Positions 54,520 to 63,516 of a stretch of 64,000 bases of DNA are shown piece by piece. The notes below the pieces were generated by a model. It saw nothing but the letters and a program-made list of their open reading frames with translations. It was not told the origin of the DNA and searched no databases. Every line of letters begins with the position of its first letter. The first letter of the stretch is position 1. The DNA is from Novosphingobium resinovorum (GTDB lineage Bacteria > Pseudomonadota > Alphaproteobacteria > Sphingomonadales > Sphingomonadaceae). Location of the stretch: NCBI RefSeq assembly GCF_001742225.1, contig NZ_CP017077.1, positions 1-64,000 of the forward strand. Direction: 5' to 3'. The position numbers and the translations under genes were made by a program.

Positions 54520-55150
54520 ATCCCTGATCGCCAACCTGTCGTCCGACCTCGCGCCCGTGCAGCGCCGCAGCATGGTCCGTGAAGGCGGGCTCGTCCTCGC
54601 GCTGGGCACGGTGGAGCTCGCGCTGTTTCTGGGCATGGGCGTCATGCGGCCGGACATGAGCCATATGGCCGGCTCACCGTATCTGATGTGGCGGGTGGGA
54701 AGCCTTGGTTTGCTCGCGGTGGTAGCCTGCGTGCTGGCGATCCAATCCTTCTCGCCGACGGCGCGGCCACGCCGGGGGCTGATGCTCGCCTGCGTTCTTG
54801 CGGTCGCAGCCATCGTGGTAGGCGCGTTCGTTACACCCGACGGCGCGAATGAGCGCGCGCTGCTCGATCGCATTGATCCGGCCCGCGGCATGCTGTGCGC
54901 CGTGTCTATCTTCGTGCTTTCGTTGCCGATCGTGGCGCTGCTCGGTGCCCTGATGCGGAGGGCCGCGCCGACCCAGCCACGGCTGAGCGCGCTCGCCTCC
55001 GGTATCGCTGCAGGCGCGTGCGGAGCCTTCGTCTTCGCCTTCTGCTGCCCCTTCAACGACCCGCTCTACGTAGTGGTCTGGTATACCGCCGGGTGCGCCG
55101 CCGCGGCGGCCGCAGCGCGATGGCGCCTGCCGCGACGCTTCCACCTCTAA
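54509..55150 (+). CDS. NrsF-like (DUF1109) anti-sigma membrane protein
   Basis: A 213-residue protein with about six hydrophobic segments. CCPFNDPLYVVVWY near the end contains Cys residues in a membrane context like NrsF sensors. ATG 54509 overlaps the sigma factor gene by 11 bases. It would hold the sigma factor at the membrane and release it when the Cys pair is oxidised or binds metal (by analogy with Caulobacter NrsF). Confidence 0.83.
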   Translation: MSSESLIANLSSDLAPVQRRSMVREGGLVLALGTVELALFLGMGVMRPDMSHMAGSPYLMWRVGSLGLLAVVACVLAIQSFSPTARPRRGLMLACVLAVAAIVVGAFVTPDGANERALLDRIDPARGMLCAVSIFVLSLPIVALLGALMRRAAPTQPRLSALASGIAAGACGAFVFAFCCPFNDPLYVVVWYTAGCAAAAAAARWRLPRRFHL

Positions 55151-55261
55151 CCGGAACCAACGCGGCAGATTACGAGCCGCGCACCGCCTGAACCAACGAC
55201 ACCGATCCACCCGTATTCCGGGACTGGAGAGGTGCGCCTGCATCACAGAAAGGAACATGCC

Positions 55262-55843
55262 ATGAAGACCATCACCGACGCGAAGTCCCCGGACCGCGAC
55301 TGGCTCAAGACCTACTACTATCTGCGCTTCGCGGTCGCCGCGATCTGGGTCGCGCTCGCCTTCACGGTCGCGAAGGCCATGCCGCCGCTGGCTGCCGTGA
55401 TGCTCATCGCCTATCCCGCGTGGGACGCGCTGGCGAACTATCTCGACGCCAGCCGGAGCGGCGGCCTGACGCGTAACAAGACCCAGATGCTCAACTTCGT
55501 CGTCAGCGTCGTGACCGCCGTAGTCGTCGCCGCGACCCTGCCGCAGGGCATGCATGCGATCCTCCAGATATTCGGCGTTTGGGCGGTCCTCTCGGGCCTG
55601 TTCCAGCTCCTCACCGGGGTACGCCGCTGGAAGTCCTATGGCGCGCAGTGGGCCATGATCCTGAGCGGCGCCCAGTCGGGGCTTGCCGGGGCGCACATGC
55701 TCAGCAAGGCCGCCGGCACGGCACCGGTCAGCATAACTGACATCGCGCCTTACGCCGCCTTTGGCGCATTCTACTTCCTCATCTCGGCGGTCTCGATGAC
55801 GATCAGCGGCGCACGCCGGCGCTCGAAGGCCGTGGCGGCCTGA
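55262..55843 (+). CDS. DUF308/HdeD-like membrane protein
   Basis: A 193-residue integral membrane protein with about five to six segments. It starts LKTYYYLRFAVAAIWVALAF and has LMLIAYPAWDALANYLDA-like internal repeats, then GVWAVLSGLFQLLTGVRRWK. This matches DUF308/HdeD family proteins, which are often acid-stress or general membrane proteins. It lies 110 bases after the NrsF-like gene and 60 bases before the Ohr gene. The function is unknown. Confidence 0.75.
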   Translation: MKTITDAKSPDRDWLKTYYYLRFAVAAIWVALAFTVAKAMPPLAAVMLIAYPAWDALANYLDASRSGGLTRNKTQMLNFVVSVVTAVVVAATLPQGMHAILQIFGVWAVLSGLFQLLTGVRRWKSYGAQWAMILSGAQSGLAGAHMLSKAAGTAPVSITDIAPYAAFGAFYFLISAVSMTISGARRRSKAVAA

Positions 55844-55902
55844 CGCGCGCCCGAACCTCTGGCGCCGGAACGGCCTGCGCCCACTCAAGCAAGGACTGAA
55901 CA

Positions 55903-56328
55903 ATGACTGTCGACGTCAAATACCGCACCGCCGCCACCGCGAGCGGGGGCCGTGACGGCCGCACCTGCACCGAGGACGGGAAGCTAGACCTCCAGCTGTC
56001 CACGCCGAAGGAGCTCGGCGGGCCCGGCGGCGAAGGAACTAACCCGGAACAGCTGTTCGCATCGGGTTACGCAGCGTGCTTCCTCGGCGCGCTTAAGTTC
56101 GCCGCGCACCAGCTCAAGCTCCAAGTGCCGACGGATGCGACCGTGAAGGCGACCGTGGGGATCGGCATGCGTAGTGAAGGCGGCTTCGGTCTGGAGGTCG
56201 AGCTTGCCGTGGCGCTGCCGGGCGTGGAGCGTACTGACGCGCAGCGTCTGGTGGAGGCGGCTCACCAGACCTGCCCCTACTCCAACGCCACGCGAGGCAA
56301 CATCGACGTGCGCCTCAGCGTCATCTGA
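55903..56328 (+). CDS. ohr: Organic hydroperoxide resistance protein (Ohr/OsmC)
   Basis: A 141-residue thiol peroxidase of the Ohr subfamily. Both reactive cysteines are in place: Cys59 in GYAACFLGAL and Cys124 in TCPYSNATR. NPEQLFASGY precedes the first. It reduces organic hydroperoxides in the cytosol, normally with lipoylated partners. It belongs to the stress block behind the sigma factor. No OhrR gene is adjacent. Confidence 0.94.
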   Translation: MTVDVKYRTAATASGGRDGRTCTEDGKLDLQLSTPKELGGPGGEGTNPEQLFASGYAACFLGALKFAAHQLKLQVPTDATVKATVGIGMRSEGGFGLEVELAVALPGVERTDAQRLVEAAHQTCPYSNATRGNIDVRLSVI

Positions 56329-56410
56329 CTTGACGGGCCTGCGGAGTGCAGGCCCGTTTCCTTCCCAAGCGGCGCTTCGCGCCATGCCCACATCACGAGG
56401 TAGCCTCCGC

Positions 56411-57796
56411 ATGCGCAGCTTCGACGCAATCATCATCGGCGCCGGCCAGGCGGGTCCGGCGCTCGCCGGCCGGCTGAACGATGCCGGCCAGTCGGTCGCC
56501 ATCATCGAGCGCCATCATGTTGGCGGCACATGCGTCAACACCGGGTGCAGGCCGACCAAAACGCTGGTGGCGAGCGCCTATGCCATCCACACCGCGCGGC
56601 GTGGCGCAGACTACGGCTTCAGCATCGCAGGGCCGGTTGACGTCGACATGAAGGCAGTCGCAGCTCGGGCGGACAGGATCATCCGGGATGGACGGGCGGG
56701 TAACGAGAGCTGGCTGTTCGGCATGGCCAATGTCGAGCTCATCCGGGGGCATGCGCGCTTCGAGAGTTCCGGCGTCGTCATCGTCGATGGGGAACGACTG
56801 ACCGCACCGCGCATCTTCATCAACGTCGGCGGCAGGGCTGTGGTGCCGGAAATGCCCGGCGCGGACCAGGTGCCGCTCCTCACCAATACCGACATCGTCG
56901 CGCTCGACACGCTTCCCCGGCATCTTGTGGTGATCGGCGGAAGCTACATCGGACTTGAGTTCGCCCAGATGTATCGGCGCTTCGGCACCGAGGTCACGAT
57001 TGTGGAGCGGATGGATCGGCTCATCGCGCGGGAGGACCCCGATGTGTCGGATGCCGTCAGGCAGATTCTCGAGGCCGAGGGCATCACGATCCGGACGGGT
57101 GCGGACTGCATCGGCTTCGCGCGCAGCGGTGAGGACGTCGAGGTGCGGGTGGACTGCGCCGAGGACGCGCAGCAGGTCGTCGCCAGCCACGTCCTGATGG
57201 CGGTCGGGCGGCGGCCGAACAGCGACGACCTCGGGCTGGAGGTCGCCGGCGTGGCAGTGGATGCACGCGGCTATATCACCGTGGACGACAGGCTGGAGAC
57301 CAGCGTCCCGGGCATCTGGGCGCTGGGCGACTGCAACGGTCGCGGCGCCTTCACGCACACCGCCTATAACGATTTCGAGATCGTCGCCGCGAACCTTCTG
57401 GACGGGGAGGATCGCCGGGTCAGCCAGCGTCTGCCGGGCTACGCGCTCTACATCGATCCTCCGCTTGCACGCGTGGGCATGACCGATGCCGAGGCGGCCA
57501 GGACCGGACGGCGGCTGCTCCATTCCAAGCGGCCGATGTCCCGCGTCGGTCGCGCGGTGGAGAAGGCCGAGACCCAGGGGTTTATGAAGGTGGTGGCTGA
57601 CGCCGACACCCGCCGCATCCTTGGCGCGGCGATACTGGGAACGAGCGGCGACGAGGCGATCCACGGCATCCTCGACATGATGAATGCCGACCAGCCGATC
57701 GAGCAACTGCGCTGGGCAGTGCCGATCCATCCCACCGTTTCGGAACTGACCCCGACATTGATGCTCGATCTTCAGCCTTGGAATGGAGAGGCATGA
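56411..57796 (+). CDS. FAD pyridine nucleotide-disulfide oxidoreductase (mercuric reductase-like)
   Basis: A 461-residue flavoprotein of the class I disulfide reductase family. The FAD site is IIIGAGQAGPALA near residue 8. The redox-active disulfide is Cys41 and Cys46 (GGTCVNTGCRPTK). The NAD(P) site is VVIGGSYIGLEFAQMY, and WALGDCNGRGAFTHTAYND is the second FAD motif. The C-terminal HPTVSELTPTL supplies the catalytic His-Glu. It resembles MerA-like proteins but lacks the N-terminal metal-binding domain and the C-terminal Cys pair. The substrate is probably a small disulfide. ATG 56411; the longer frame is a shadow. Confidence 0.92.
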   Translation: MRSFDAIIIGAGQAGPALAGRLNDAGQSVAIIERHHVGGTCVNTGCRPTKTLVASAYAIHTARRGADYGFSIAGPVDVDMKAVAARADRIIRDGRAGNESWLFGMANVELIRGHARFESSGVVIVDGERLTAPRIFINVGGRAVVPEMPGADQVPLLTNTDIVALDTLPRHLVVIGGSYIGLEFAQMYRRFGTEVTIVERMDRLIAREDPDVSDAVRQILEAEGITIRTGADCIGFARSGEDVEVRVDCAEDAQQVVASHVLMAVGRRPNSDDLGLEVAGVAVDARGYITVDDRLETSVPGIWALGDCNGRGAFTHTAYNDFEIVAANLLDGEDRRVSQRLPGYALYIDPPLARVGMTDAEAARTGRRLLHSKRPMSRVGRAVEKAETQGFMKVVADADTRRILGAAILGTSGDEAIHGILDMMNADQPIEQLRWAVPIHPTVSELTPTLMLDLQPWNGEA

Positions 57797-58527
57797 TGCG
57801 CATGATCGGCCTGATCGGGGGCATGAGCTGGGAAAGCTCGGCGGAATATTATCGACTCCTCAACGAAGGCGCTCGCGCGCGCCTGGGTGCGACGGCTTCG
57901 GCCCGTTGCCTGCTATGGTCGTTCGACTTCGCGGAAATCGAAGTACTGCAACATGCCGGCGACTGGAGCCGCCTCTCCGAGTTGATGGTGGACGCCGCAC
58001 GGCGGCTGGAGGCGGCCGGAGCGGACCTGCTTCTGATCTGCACCAACACCATGCACCGGATGGCAAGCGGCGTGCAAAGCGCGGTTCGCATCCCGCTGAT
58101 CCACATCGCCGATCCCACTGCGGAGCGGATCGTGGCCGCCGGTTTGCGAAAGGTCGGGCTGCTCGGCACGGCGTTCACGATGGAGCAGGACTTTTACAAG
58201 GGACGCCTGACCGAACGCTACGGTCTGGAGGTGATCGTTCCCGACGAGGAGGACCGCGCGACCGTACACCGGATCATCTATGACGAGTTGGTCGCAGGAC
58301 GCATCGAGTCCTCGTCGCGCGAGGCCTACCGGGCGGTGATCGCGCGTCTTGTCGATGCCGGCGCCCAGGCAGTGATCCTCGGCTGCACCGAAATCATGCT
58401 GCTTGTCGGGCAGGAGGACAGCCCCGTGCCGATCTTCGACACTACGGCCCTCCACGCGGCAGCGGCGCTCGATCAAGCGCTGGCGACCGCCCAAGGCACT
58501 GATGAAGCGCGGCTGACGGCAGAGTGA
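57793..58527 (+). CDS. Aspartate/glutamate racemase family protein
   Basis: A 244-residue protein of the Asp/Glu racemase superfamily. IGLIGGMSWESSAEYYRLLNE is the family start. The two catalytic cysteines are Cys83 in ICTNTMH and Cys198 in LGCTEIMLL. ATG 57793 overlaps the reductase stop (ATGA), with GGAGAG upstream. It racemises a 2-substituted acid such as aspartate, or may act on a related substrate. It is coupled to the esterase gene by a GTGA overlap. Confidence 0.92.
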   Translation: MMRMIGLIGGMSWESSAEYYRLLNEGARARLGATASARCLLWSFDFAEIEVLQHAGDWSRLSELMVDAARRLEAAGADLLLICTNTMHRMASGVQSAVRIPLIHIADPTAERIVAAGLRKVGLLGTAFTMEQDFYKGRLTERYGLEVIVPDEEDRATVHRIIYDELVAGRIESSSREAYRAVIARLVDAGAQAVILGCTEIMLLVGQEDSPVPIFDTTALHAAAALDQALATAQGTDEARLTAE

Positions 58528-60197
58528 GCAACGAAACGATGATCGAGACTGAACTGCGCCGCGGGGCGTTGTCAAAGGCGATCCGCCTTATGCTGGCGTC
58601 GGGATTGGCGTCACTCCTCATCGGCGCTGCGGAACCCGAAACGCGCTTCGCCGTGACGCTGCAGTCCGACCTCTTCGAGGATGCGAGCGGCCGGCTGTTG
58701 GTGTTCGCCGCGCCGGCAACGATCGAGAACATGACAAGCGACGCGGTCGACCTGGAGCGCGGAGCGGGAGTCTCCGTCGCCGCGCGCGACGTGCAGGGTT
58801 TCGGAGCCAGTCGCACCGTGACGATCGATACGCTGAGAGGGGCTTTTCCCAGAAGCTTCGCGACGCTGGCGCCGGGCCGCTACCGCGTACAGGCGGTGCT
58901 TGATCACAACGGGGACTACAACTTTGCCGGCCGGGGGCCTGGCGACCTTATATCCAAGGTCGTCACCGTACACTTCCCGCTTCCCTCGATGCCGATCCTC
59001 CAGCTCGATCACGCAATGCCGCCGGAGACCGACCAGTTCGACACGACCGGGCTGCCGCCCGTGGCGGCGGAGCAGATCGCCGCATCCCGTCCGCATCTTC
59101 ACGATGAGCAAATAGAATCCCAAGTGCTGACACGGTTTCGCGGCACGAGCCAGGCCGTGGCCGCATGGGTGCTGACCCCGCCGGGCTATGACCCCGCGTC
59201 GCGCACGACCTATCCCACCGTCTATACGGCAGGTGGGTTCGGCGCGGGGCACAAGCTGGCCGGCCAGCAGCTTTCGCGCATGTGGCACCTGATGGAGACC
59301 GGCGCCATGCCGCCGATGATCTGGGTCGCCCTTGACCATTCTTCCCCGACCGGCACGACCGAATTTGCAGACAGCGCGAACAACGGTCGTTGGGGCGCGG
59401 CGCTGGTCGGCGAGGTGATTCCTACGCTCGAGGCCAAGTACAGGATGGACGCCAAACCGTCCGGCCGGTTTCTGACCGGGCACAGCTCGGGCGGCTGGTT
59501 CGCACTCTGGGCCATCGTTCGCTACCCGCAACTCTTCGGCGGCAGCTGGGCGACGGCACCCGACCCTGTCGACTTTCACGACTTCCTCGGTGTTGATCTC
59601 TACGCGCCAAACGCGAACATGTACCATGCCGCCGATGGCAAGCCGCGCCCGCTCGAACGCGATAACGACAAGGTGCTCGGCACGATCGCGGAAGCTGCTC
59701 GGCTGGAGAGTGTTCTTGGTCACGATGGCGGACAGTTCCGCTCGTTCGAATGGGTTTTTTCTCCTCGCCGACCGGACGGCGCGCCCGCCTTTCTGTTCGA
59801 CCGGGAAACCGGCACTGTCGATCCCGCCGTCGCGGCCTATTGGCGCGGGCACTACGACATCGGGCACCGGATCGAAGCCGACTGGCCGCGGTTGGGCATG
59901 CACCTCAACGGCAAGGTCCATGTCGTGGTCGGGACCGCCGATTCCTATTATCTCGACGGCTCGGTGCGTCGGCTCGATGCCGCGTTTCGCAAGGTCGGCG
60001 GCCGCGCCGACTTCCGCTACGTGCCAGGCGCGACGCACAGCATGTCGATGCTCTACGCGAAGGACGGCGACCGCAACGCCTTGTGGAAGGAGATGTCGCG
60101 CGCGATGTATGCGGTAGCCAGACCCGGCCAGTTCTGGGGGGCGCCTTCTCACGCCGCCGTCACCGCGCCACCGTCCGCGGAAGCGCGCCAGCGCTGA
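58524..60197 (+). CDS. Secreted esterase (esterase D/PF00756-like)
   Basis: A 557-residue hydrolase with a weak N-terminal signal (SKAIRLMLASGLASLLIG, residues 17-34). The nucleophile is Ser321 in TGHSSGGWFALWA, the esterase-D pattern. A His in ATHSMSMLYAKDG near 510 is the likely base. The first 200 residues form an extra N-terminal domain, so it is longer than simple esterase D enzymes. The GTG start overlaps the racemase stop. It is last in the stress operon and is convergent with the LysR gene. Confidence 0.85.
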   Translation: MSNETMIETELRRGALSKAIRLMLASGLASLLIGAAEPETRFAVTLQSDLFEDASGRLLVFAAPATIENMTSDAVDLERGAGVSVAARDVQGFGASRTVTIDTLRGAFPRSFATLAPGRYRVQAVLDHNGDYNFAGRGPGDLISKVVTVHFPLPSMPILQLDHAMPPETDQFDTTGLPPVAAEQIAASRPHLHDEQIESQVLTRFRGTSQAVAAWVLTPPGYDPASRTTYPTVYTAGGFGAGHKLAGQQLSRMWHLMETGAMPPMIWVALDHSSPTGTTEFADSANNGRWGAALVGEVIPTLEAKYRMDAKPSGRFLTGHSSGGWFALWAIVRYPQLFGGSWATAPDPVDFHDFLGVDLYAPNANMYHAADGKPRPLERDNDKVLGTIAEAARLESVLGHDGGQFRSFEWVFSPRRPDGAPAFLFDRETGTVDPAVAAYWRGHYDIGHRIEADWPRLGMHLNGKVHVVVGTADSYYLDGSVRRLDAAFRKVGGRADFRYVPGATHSMSMLYAKDGDRNALWKEMSRAMYAVARPGQFWGAPSHAAVTAPPSAEARQR

Positions 60198-60211
60198 AAT
60201 TGGAGTTTCTC

Positions 60212-60236
60212 CCGGAACCTTGAGTAATTTCCGGGC
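60212..60236. terminator. Short hairpin between convergent esterase and LysR genes
   Basis: CCCGGAA (60212-60218) pairs with TTCCGGG (60230-60236) with an 11-base loop. It is in the 45-base gap between the esterase stop and the LysR stop. There is no clear U tract, so it is a weak candidate for termination of either gene. Confidence 0.4.
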
Positions 60237-60242
60237 CGCCCA

Positions 60243-61103
60243 TCATGCGGTCGCGTTCACGAGATGGTCCGATACCGTCGAGATGAACGCGCGAAGACGT
60301 CTAAGACGCCGCAGGTCCCGGTGGTATCCCATCCAAATGTCTCGCGTTGGCGGCGGCGTCGGCACGTCGAGTCTGCGGATACCGGGAATCTGATTGCCGA
60401 CCACGCGGGGCAGGACAGCGATGCCCACACCTTGCCTGCACATGCGCCCCTGGACGTTGCGGTTGTTCGATCGCAGCACCGGTCTCGCGTTGGGGTAACT
60501 CTCGATGAGCCAGGCAATGTCAGGGAAATGGCCCGTCGACGTGTCATGGGTGATCAGCCGGAAACCGGAGCCATCGCCATATTTGGGATCAGCCGCCTCC
60601 TCGGCGATGTAGACGCCGTATTCGAGCCTGAAGAGCCGCCGCTGAACGACATCGGCAGTGTCGAACGGAACGATACGGAAAGCCACGTCGGCCTCCCGTT
60701 GGGCAAGACTGAATTGGCGCGTGCCGGTGAGGATCTCGACGTCGACATTGGGGTAGGCTTTTGAGAAATCCGCCAGGATAGGCGGGAGAACATAGGCTCC
60801 AAACCAGTCCGCCGACGAGATACGCAGACTGCCCTTGAGATCCTGCTCCTGCCCCGCGAGCCGGCGCTCCATGGCCAACGCGCCTTCCTCCATCTGCTCA
60901 GCCAGCGCGATGATCCCATGGCCCTCTTCGGTCAGAACAAGACCGTCTGCCGTGCGCTGAAAGAGCGTGTGACCGATCGCCTGCTCAAGGGCGCGAAGGC
61001 GCCTGCCGACGGTCGGATGGCTTGTCTGCAGAGACCGCGCGGCGCTGCCGAGCGTGCCGGATCGCGCAACGGCAAGAAAGATTCTGACGTCACTCCATTC
61101 CAT
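60243..61103 (-). CDS. LysR family transcriptional regulator
   Basis: A 286-residue LysR regulator. The helix-turn-helix (about residues 18-40) is GSAARSLQTSHPTVGRRLRALE. The effector domain has DWFGAYVLPPILADFSKAYP and a LITHDTSTGHFPDIAWL segment. It is divergent from the EthD-like/SDR/hydrolase/VOC genes. It probably controls that operon, with an aromatic or aldehyde ligand (inference). Confidence 0.93.
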   Translation of the reverse strand: MEWSDVRIFLAVARSGTLGSAARSLQTSHPTVGRRLRALEQAIGHTLFQRTADGLVLTEEGHGIIALAEQMEEGALAMERRLAGQEQDLKGSLRISSADWFGAYVLPPILADFSKAYPNVDVEILTGTRQFSLAQREADVAFRIVPFDTADVVQRRLFRLEYGVYIAEEAADPKYGDGSGFRLITHDTSTGHFPDIAWLIESYPNARPVLRSNNRNVQGRMCRQGVGIAVLPRVVGNQIPGIRRLDVPTPPPTRDIWMGYHRDLRRLRRLRAFISTVSDHLVNATA

Positions 61104-61345
61104 CGCGACCGCTCACACAAAACTGAACGCGGATAGTACAGTTATGTCAGTTCAAGAACAAATCTAAACACCTAGATTCATGCCATCGTCTGGAGGTGCT
61201 TCCTTAGCTGGATTCCCCCGCCCATGAGGGCGGCCGCTTGGCTGTGGAGCCCAAGGGAAGCTCATCCGGACTAAGCAAAGAGATTTTCGGAGCCGCGGCA
61301 GAACGCAGCGGCCCGCTCCGATGCTTACAAATGAGGACTTCGATA
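61104..61345. promoter_or_regulatory. Divergent control region of the LysR and EthD-SDR-hydrolase genes
   Basis: A 240-base gap without a gene. TGAAC (61124-61128) and GTTCA (61150-61154) form an inverted repeat near the LysR start, and ACTG (61122-61125) and CAGT (61139-61142) form a second, shorter one. These are weak candidates for LysR sites, which usually need T-N11-A. I see nothing else. Confidence 0.35.
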
Positions 61346-61645
61346 ATGATCACGATGCTGGTGACCTATGCGGGCGATGAACAAACGCCGTTCGACCGCG
61401 ATCATTGGATCAACGTGCACTTCCCGCTCGTGCGAGACAGCTGGGGACCGTACGGGCTGGTCAGCGCCGGCGGGTTCTTTCCGCAAGGTGATGGCGCCGG
61501 GCTCATCGCGGTTGGCGTCGTCAACTTCCGAGACGCGGCTGCCATGGAAGCGGCGCTCAATTCGCCGGAGACCGCCCAGGTCATGGCTGACGTCGACATC
61601 GTCACCGCCCTTAAACCGCAGCGCAGCCTCGTGAAGCCGCTCTGA
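61346..61645 (+). CDS. EthD-like dimeric alpha-beta barrel protein
   Basis: A 99-residue protein, the same length as the one at 52654. The diagnostic segment is PFDRDHWINVHFPLVRDSW, and the later AAMEAALNSPETAQVMADV closely resembles the other copy. The ATG at 61346 has AGGA 8 bases upstream; an earlier ATG at 61331 is possible. It is the first gene after the LysR promoter and is followed by an SDR gene. Confidence 0.83.
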   Translation: MITMLVTYAGDEQTPFDRDHWINVHFPLVRDSWGPYGLVSAGGFFPQGDGAGLIAVGVVNFRDAAAMEAALNSPETAQVMADVDIVTALKPQRSLVKPL

Positions 61646-61751
61646 GCAGAGCGTCGGTGCGTGTCGATTGCGTCGGTGGCTAATCTCTCCAGGTCTGCGC
61701 CGGACACCACGGTCAGCGGCTGCAACGTCTGAAAACAAGGGAGAAGAAGTT

Positions 61752-62576
61752 ATGAAAACGTGGCTTATCACAGGCTGTTCGAGCGGCTTCGGCCGGCGGC
61801 TTGCCCTCGCTGCAGCACAGCGCGGCGATCGGGTCATCGCGACGGCGCGCAATGTCAGGACGATCGAGGAAATGGCCAAGCCTTTCGGAGGCCGCATGAT
61901 CACCTTGCCACTCGATGTGACCGACGCGGCGGCAGCCAAGGCGGCGGTCGCAAAAGCGGTCGAGGCCTTCGGCGGGTTCGACGTGCTCGTGAACAATGCC
62001 GGCTACGCATTGTTCGGCGCGATCGAGGAAGGCACGCCCGAGGAATATCGGCCGATGTTCGAGGTGGACGTTTTCGGTCTGATCGAAATCACCAGAGCCG
62101 CGCTACCCGTGCTGCGACGGGCGGGCGGGACAATTGTCAACATGTCGTCCGGTGCCGGCATCGAGGGCCGCGGCGGCGGAGGCTATTACCACGCCGCCAA
62201 GTTTGCGGTGGAAGGGATTTCGGAGGCGCTCGCCGGCGAGCTCGAACAGTTCGGCATTCGTGTGTTGATCGTCGAGCCTGGACCGTTCCGTACCGATTTC
62301 CTTGGCCGTTCGATAACGATGGCGGCCAACGCAATGCCGGAATACGCCGCGACCTCCCGCAAGCACTATCGGGACACCAACGACGGCAATCAGGCGGGCG
62401 ACCCCGATAAGGCGGTCGCAGTGATCCTTCAGGCCGTCGACGCCGATGACGCCCCGCTCCATCTGCCGCTCGGGCCGGCCGCGCACGCGATCGCCGAGCG
62501 AAAGCTGGCTGCGTTCCGCAGCGATATCGACGCCTGGCGCGAGATCACGATCGCCACCGATTTCGACCCCGTTTGA
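61752..62576 (+). CDS. SDR family oxidoreductase
   Basis: A 274-residue SDR. ITGCSSGFGRRLA near residue 7, DVLVNNAGYALFG, Tyr-x3-Lys in GYYHAAKFAV, and a long C-terminal tail. It resembles the frameshifted SDR at 50978-51827 and gives a reference for its repair. ATG 61752 has GGGAGAAGAAG upstream. It is the SDR partner of the EthD-like gene. Confidence 0.92.
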   Translation: MKTWLITGCSSGFGRRLALAAAQRGDRVIATARNVRTIEEMAKPFGGRMITLPLDVTDAAAAKAAVAKAVEAFGGFDVLVNNAGYALFGAIEEGTPEEYRPMFEVDVFGLIEITRAALPVLRRAGGTIVNMSSGAGIEGRGGGGYYHAAKFAVEGISEALAGELEQFGIRVLIVEPGPFRTDFLGRSITMAANAMPEYAATSRKHYRDTNDGNQAGDPDKAVAVILQAVDADDAPLHLPLGPAAHAIAERKLAAFRSDIDAWREITIATDFDPV

Positions 62577-62603
62577 ACGCCAACACCTGATTGGAGAGCG
62601 ATC

Positions 62604-63452
62604 ATGATCGCAGCTTTGAAGGGGTTTACCCAGCAGTTGGTGCCGGTGAATGGCATCAAGATCAACGCCGTCACCGGAGGCTCAGGTCCGCCCATCCTTC
62701 TGCTTCACGGCTGGCCGGAAACATGGTGGGAATGGCACCATGTGATGCCATTGCTGGCCGAGCATTTCAGCGTGGTGGCCATCGATCTGCGCGGCGCGGG
62801 CTTTTCCGACTGTCCGCAGGGCGGCTATGACAAGGCGACGATGGCGCGCGACGCGCACGAAGTCATGGTTGCCCTTGGGCATGAGCGCTACGCGGTGTGC
62901 GGGCATGACATCGGCGGAATGGTCGCCTTGCCGCAGGCCGCCATCTATCGGCAGACTGTTACTCACTTGGCCGTCCTCGACGTTCCGCTTCCCGGCTGGA
63001 CTGGATGGGAGGCGACGACCGCCAAGCTCTGGCACTTCAGCTTCCATATGAACCGCGATCTGCCCGAGCGCCTGATCCACGGCCGGGAATATGACTATGT
63101 TTCGACCTTCATGGCAGAGCGGTTCTACGATCACAGCAGCTTCGATCCGCTGGACATCGAGATCTACGCAAAGGCGATGGCGCTTCCCGGCCGCACGCGT
63201 GGCGGCATGGAATGGTATCGCACCCTCGCCGCCGACCATGCGGCCGCGCTCGAGTACAAGAAGCAACGGCTCGACATCCCGGTGCTTGGCCTGGGTGGGG
63301 ATCAGCGCTTCGGTGCGCAGATGGCGCCGATGCTCAAGGAGTTCGCCACCAATGTGACGGGCGGTTCGATCGCGCGGTGCAGCCACTATGTGGCAGACGA
63401 GCGGCCGGATGAAGTCGCAGCCGCCCTGATTGCATTCCTCAAGATCAATTGA
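62604..63452 (+). CDS. Alpha/beta hydrolase, epoxide hydrolase/dehalogenase-like
   Basis: A 282-residue alpha/beta hydrolase. LLLHGWPETWWEWHHVMPLL is the HGWP oxyanion signature. The nucleophile is Asp102 in CGHDIGGMVALPQ, so it uses an acid-ester mechanism like epoxide hydrolases and haloalkane dehalogenases rather than a Ser esterase. The His base is probably in RCSHYVADERPDEV near residue 265. ATG 62604 has GGAGAGCGATC upstream. The substrate may be an epoxide or a fluoro/chloro acid, which I cannot decide. Confidence 0.87.
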   Translation: MIAALKGFTQQLVPVNGIKINAVTGGSGPPILLLHGWPETWWEWHHVMPLLAEHFSVVAIDLRGAGFSDCPQGGYDKATMARDAHEVMVALGHERYAVCGHDIGGMVALPQAAIYRQTVTHLAVLDVPLPGWTGWEATTAKLWHFSFHMNRDLPERLIHGREYDYVSTFMAERFYDHSSFDPLDIEIYAKAMALPGRTRGGMEWYRTLAADHAAALEYKKQRLDIPVLGLGGDQRFGAQMAPMLKEFATNVTGGSIARCSHYVADERPDEVAAALIAFLKIN

Positions 63453-63516
63453 AACTCGGCGCCCGCGCGGCCGTGGGCGAGTCGATAGATCGAATAAACA
63501 GCAAAGGAAAACTGTC

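Noticed and set aside
56393..57730. A 445-codon open frame on the minus strand
   Set aside because: Antisense to the flavoprotein gene with intact redox Cys pair. Composition is His/Arg/Asp-rich, as expected for a shadow.
56411..57796. True mercuric reductase MerA
   Set aside because: The redox pair is present, but the N-terminal metal domain and C-terminal vicinal Cys pair are missing, and no mer genes are nearby.
58611..60152. A 513-codon open frame on the minus strand
   Set aside because: Antisense to the esterase gene, which has a signal, GxSxG motif and coupled start. The antisense protein is Arg-rich and lacks motifs.
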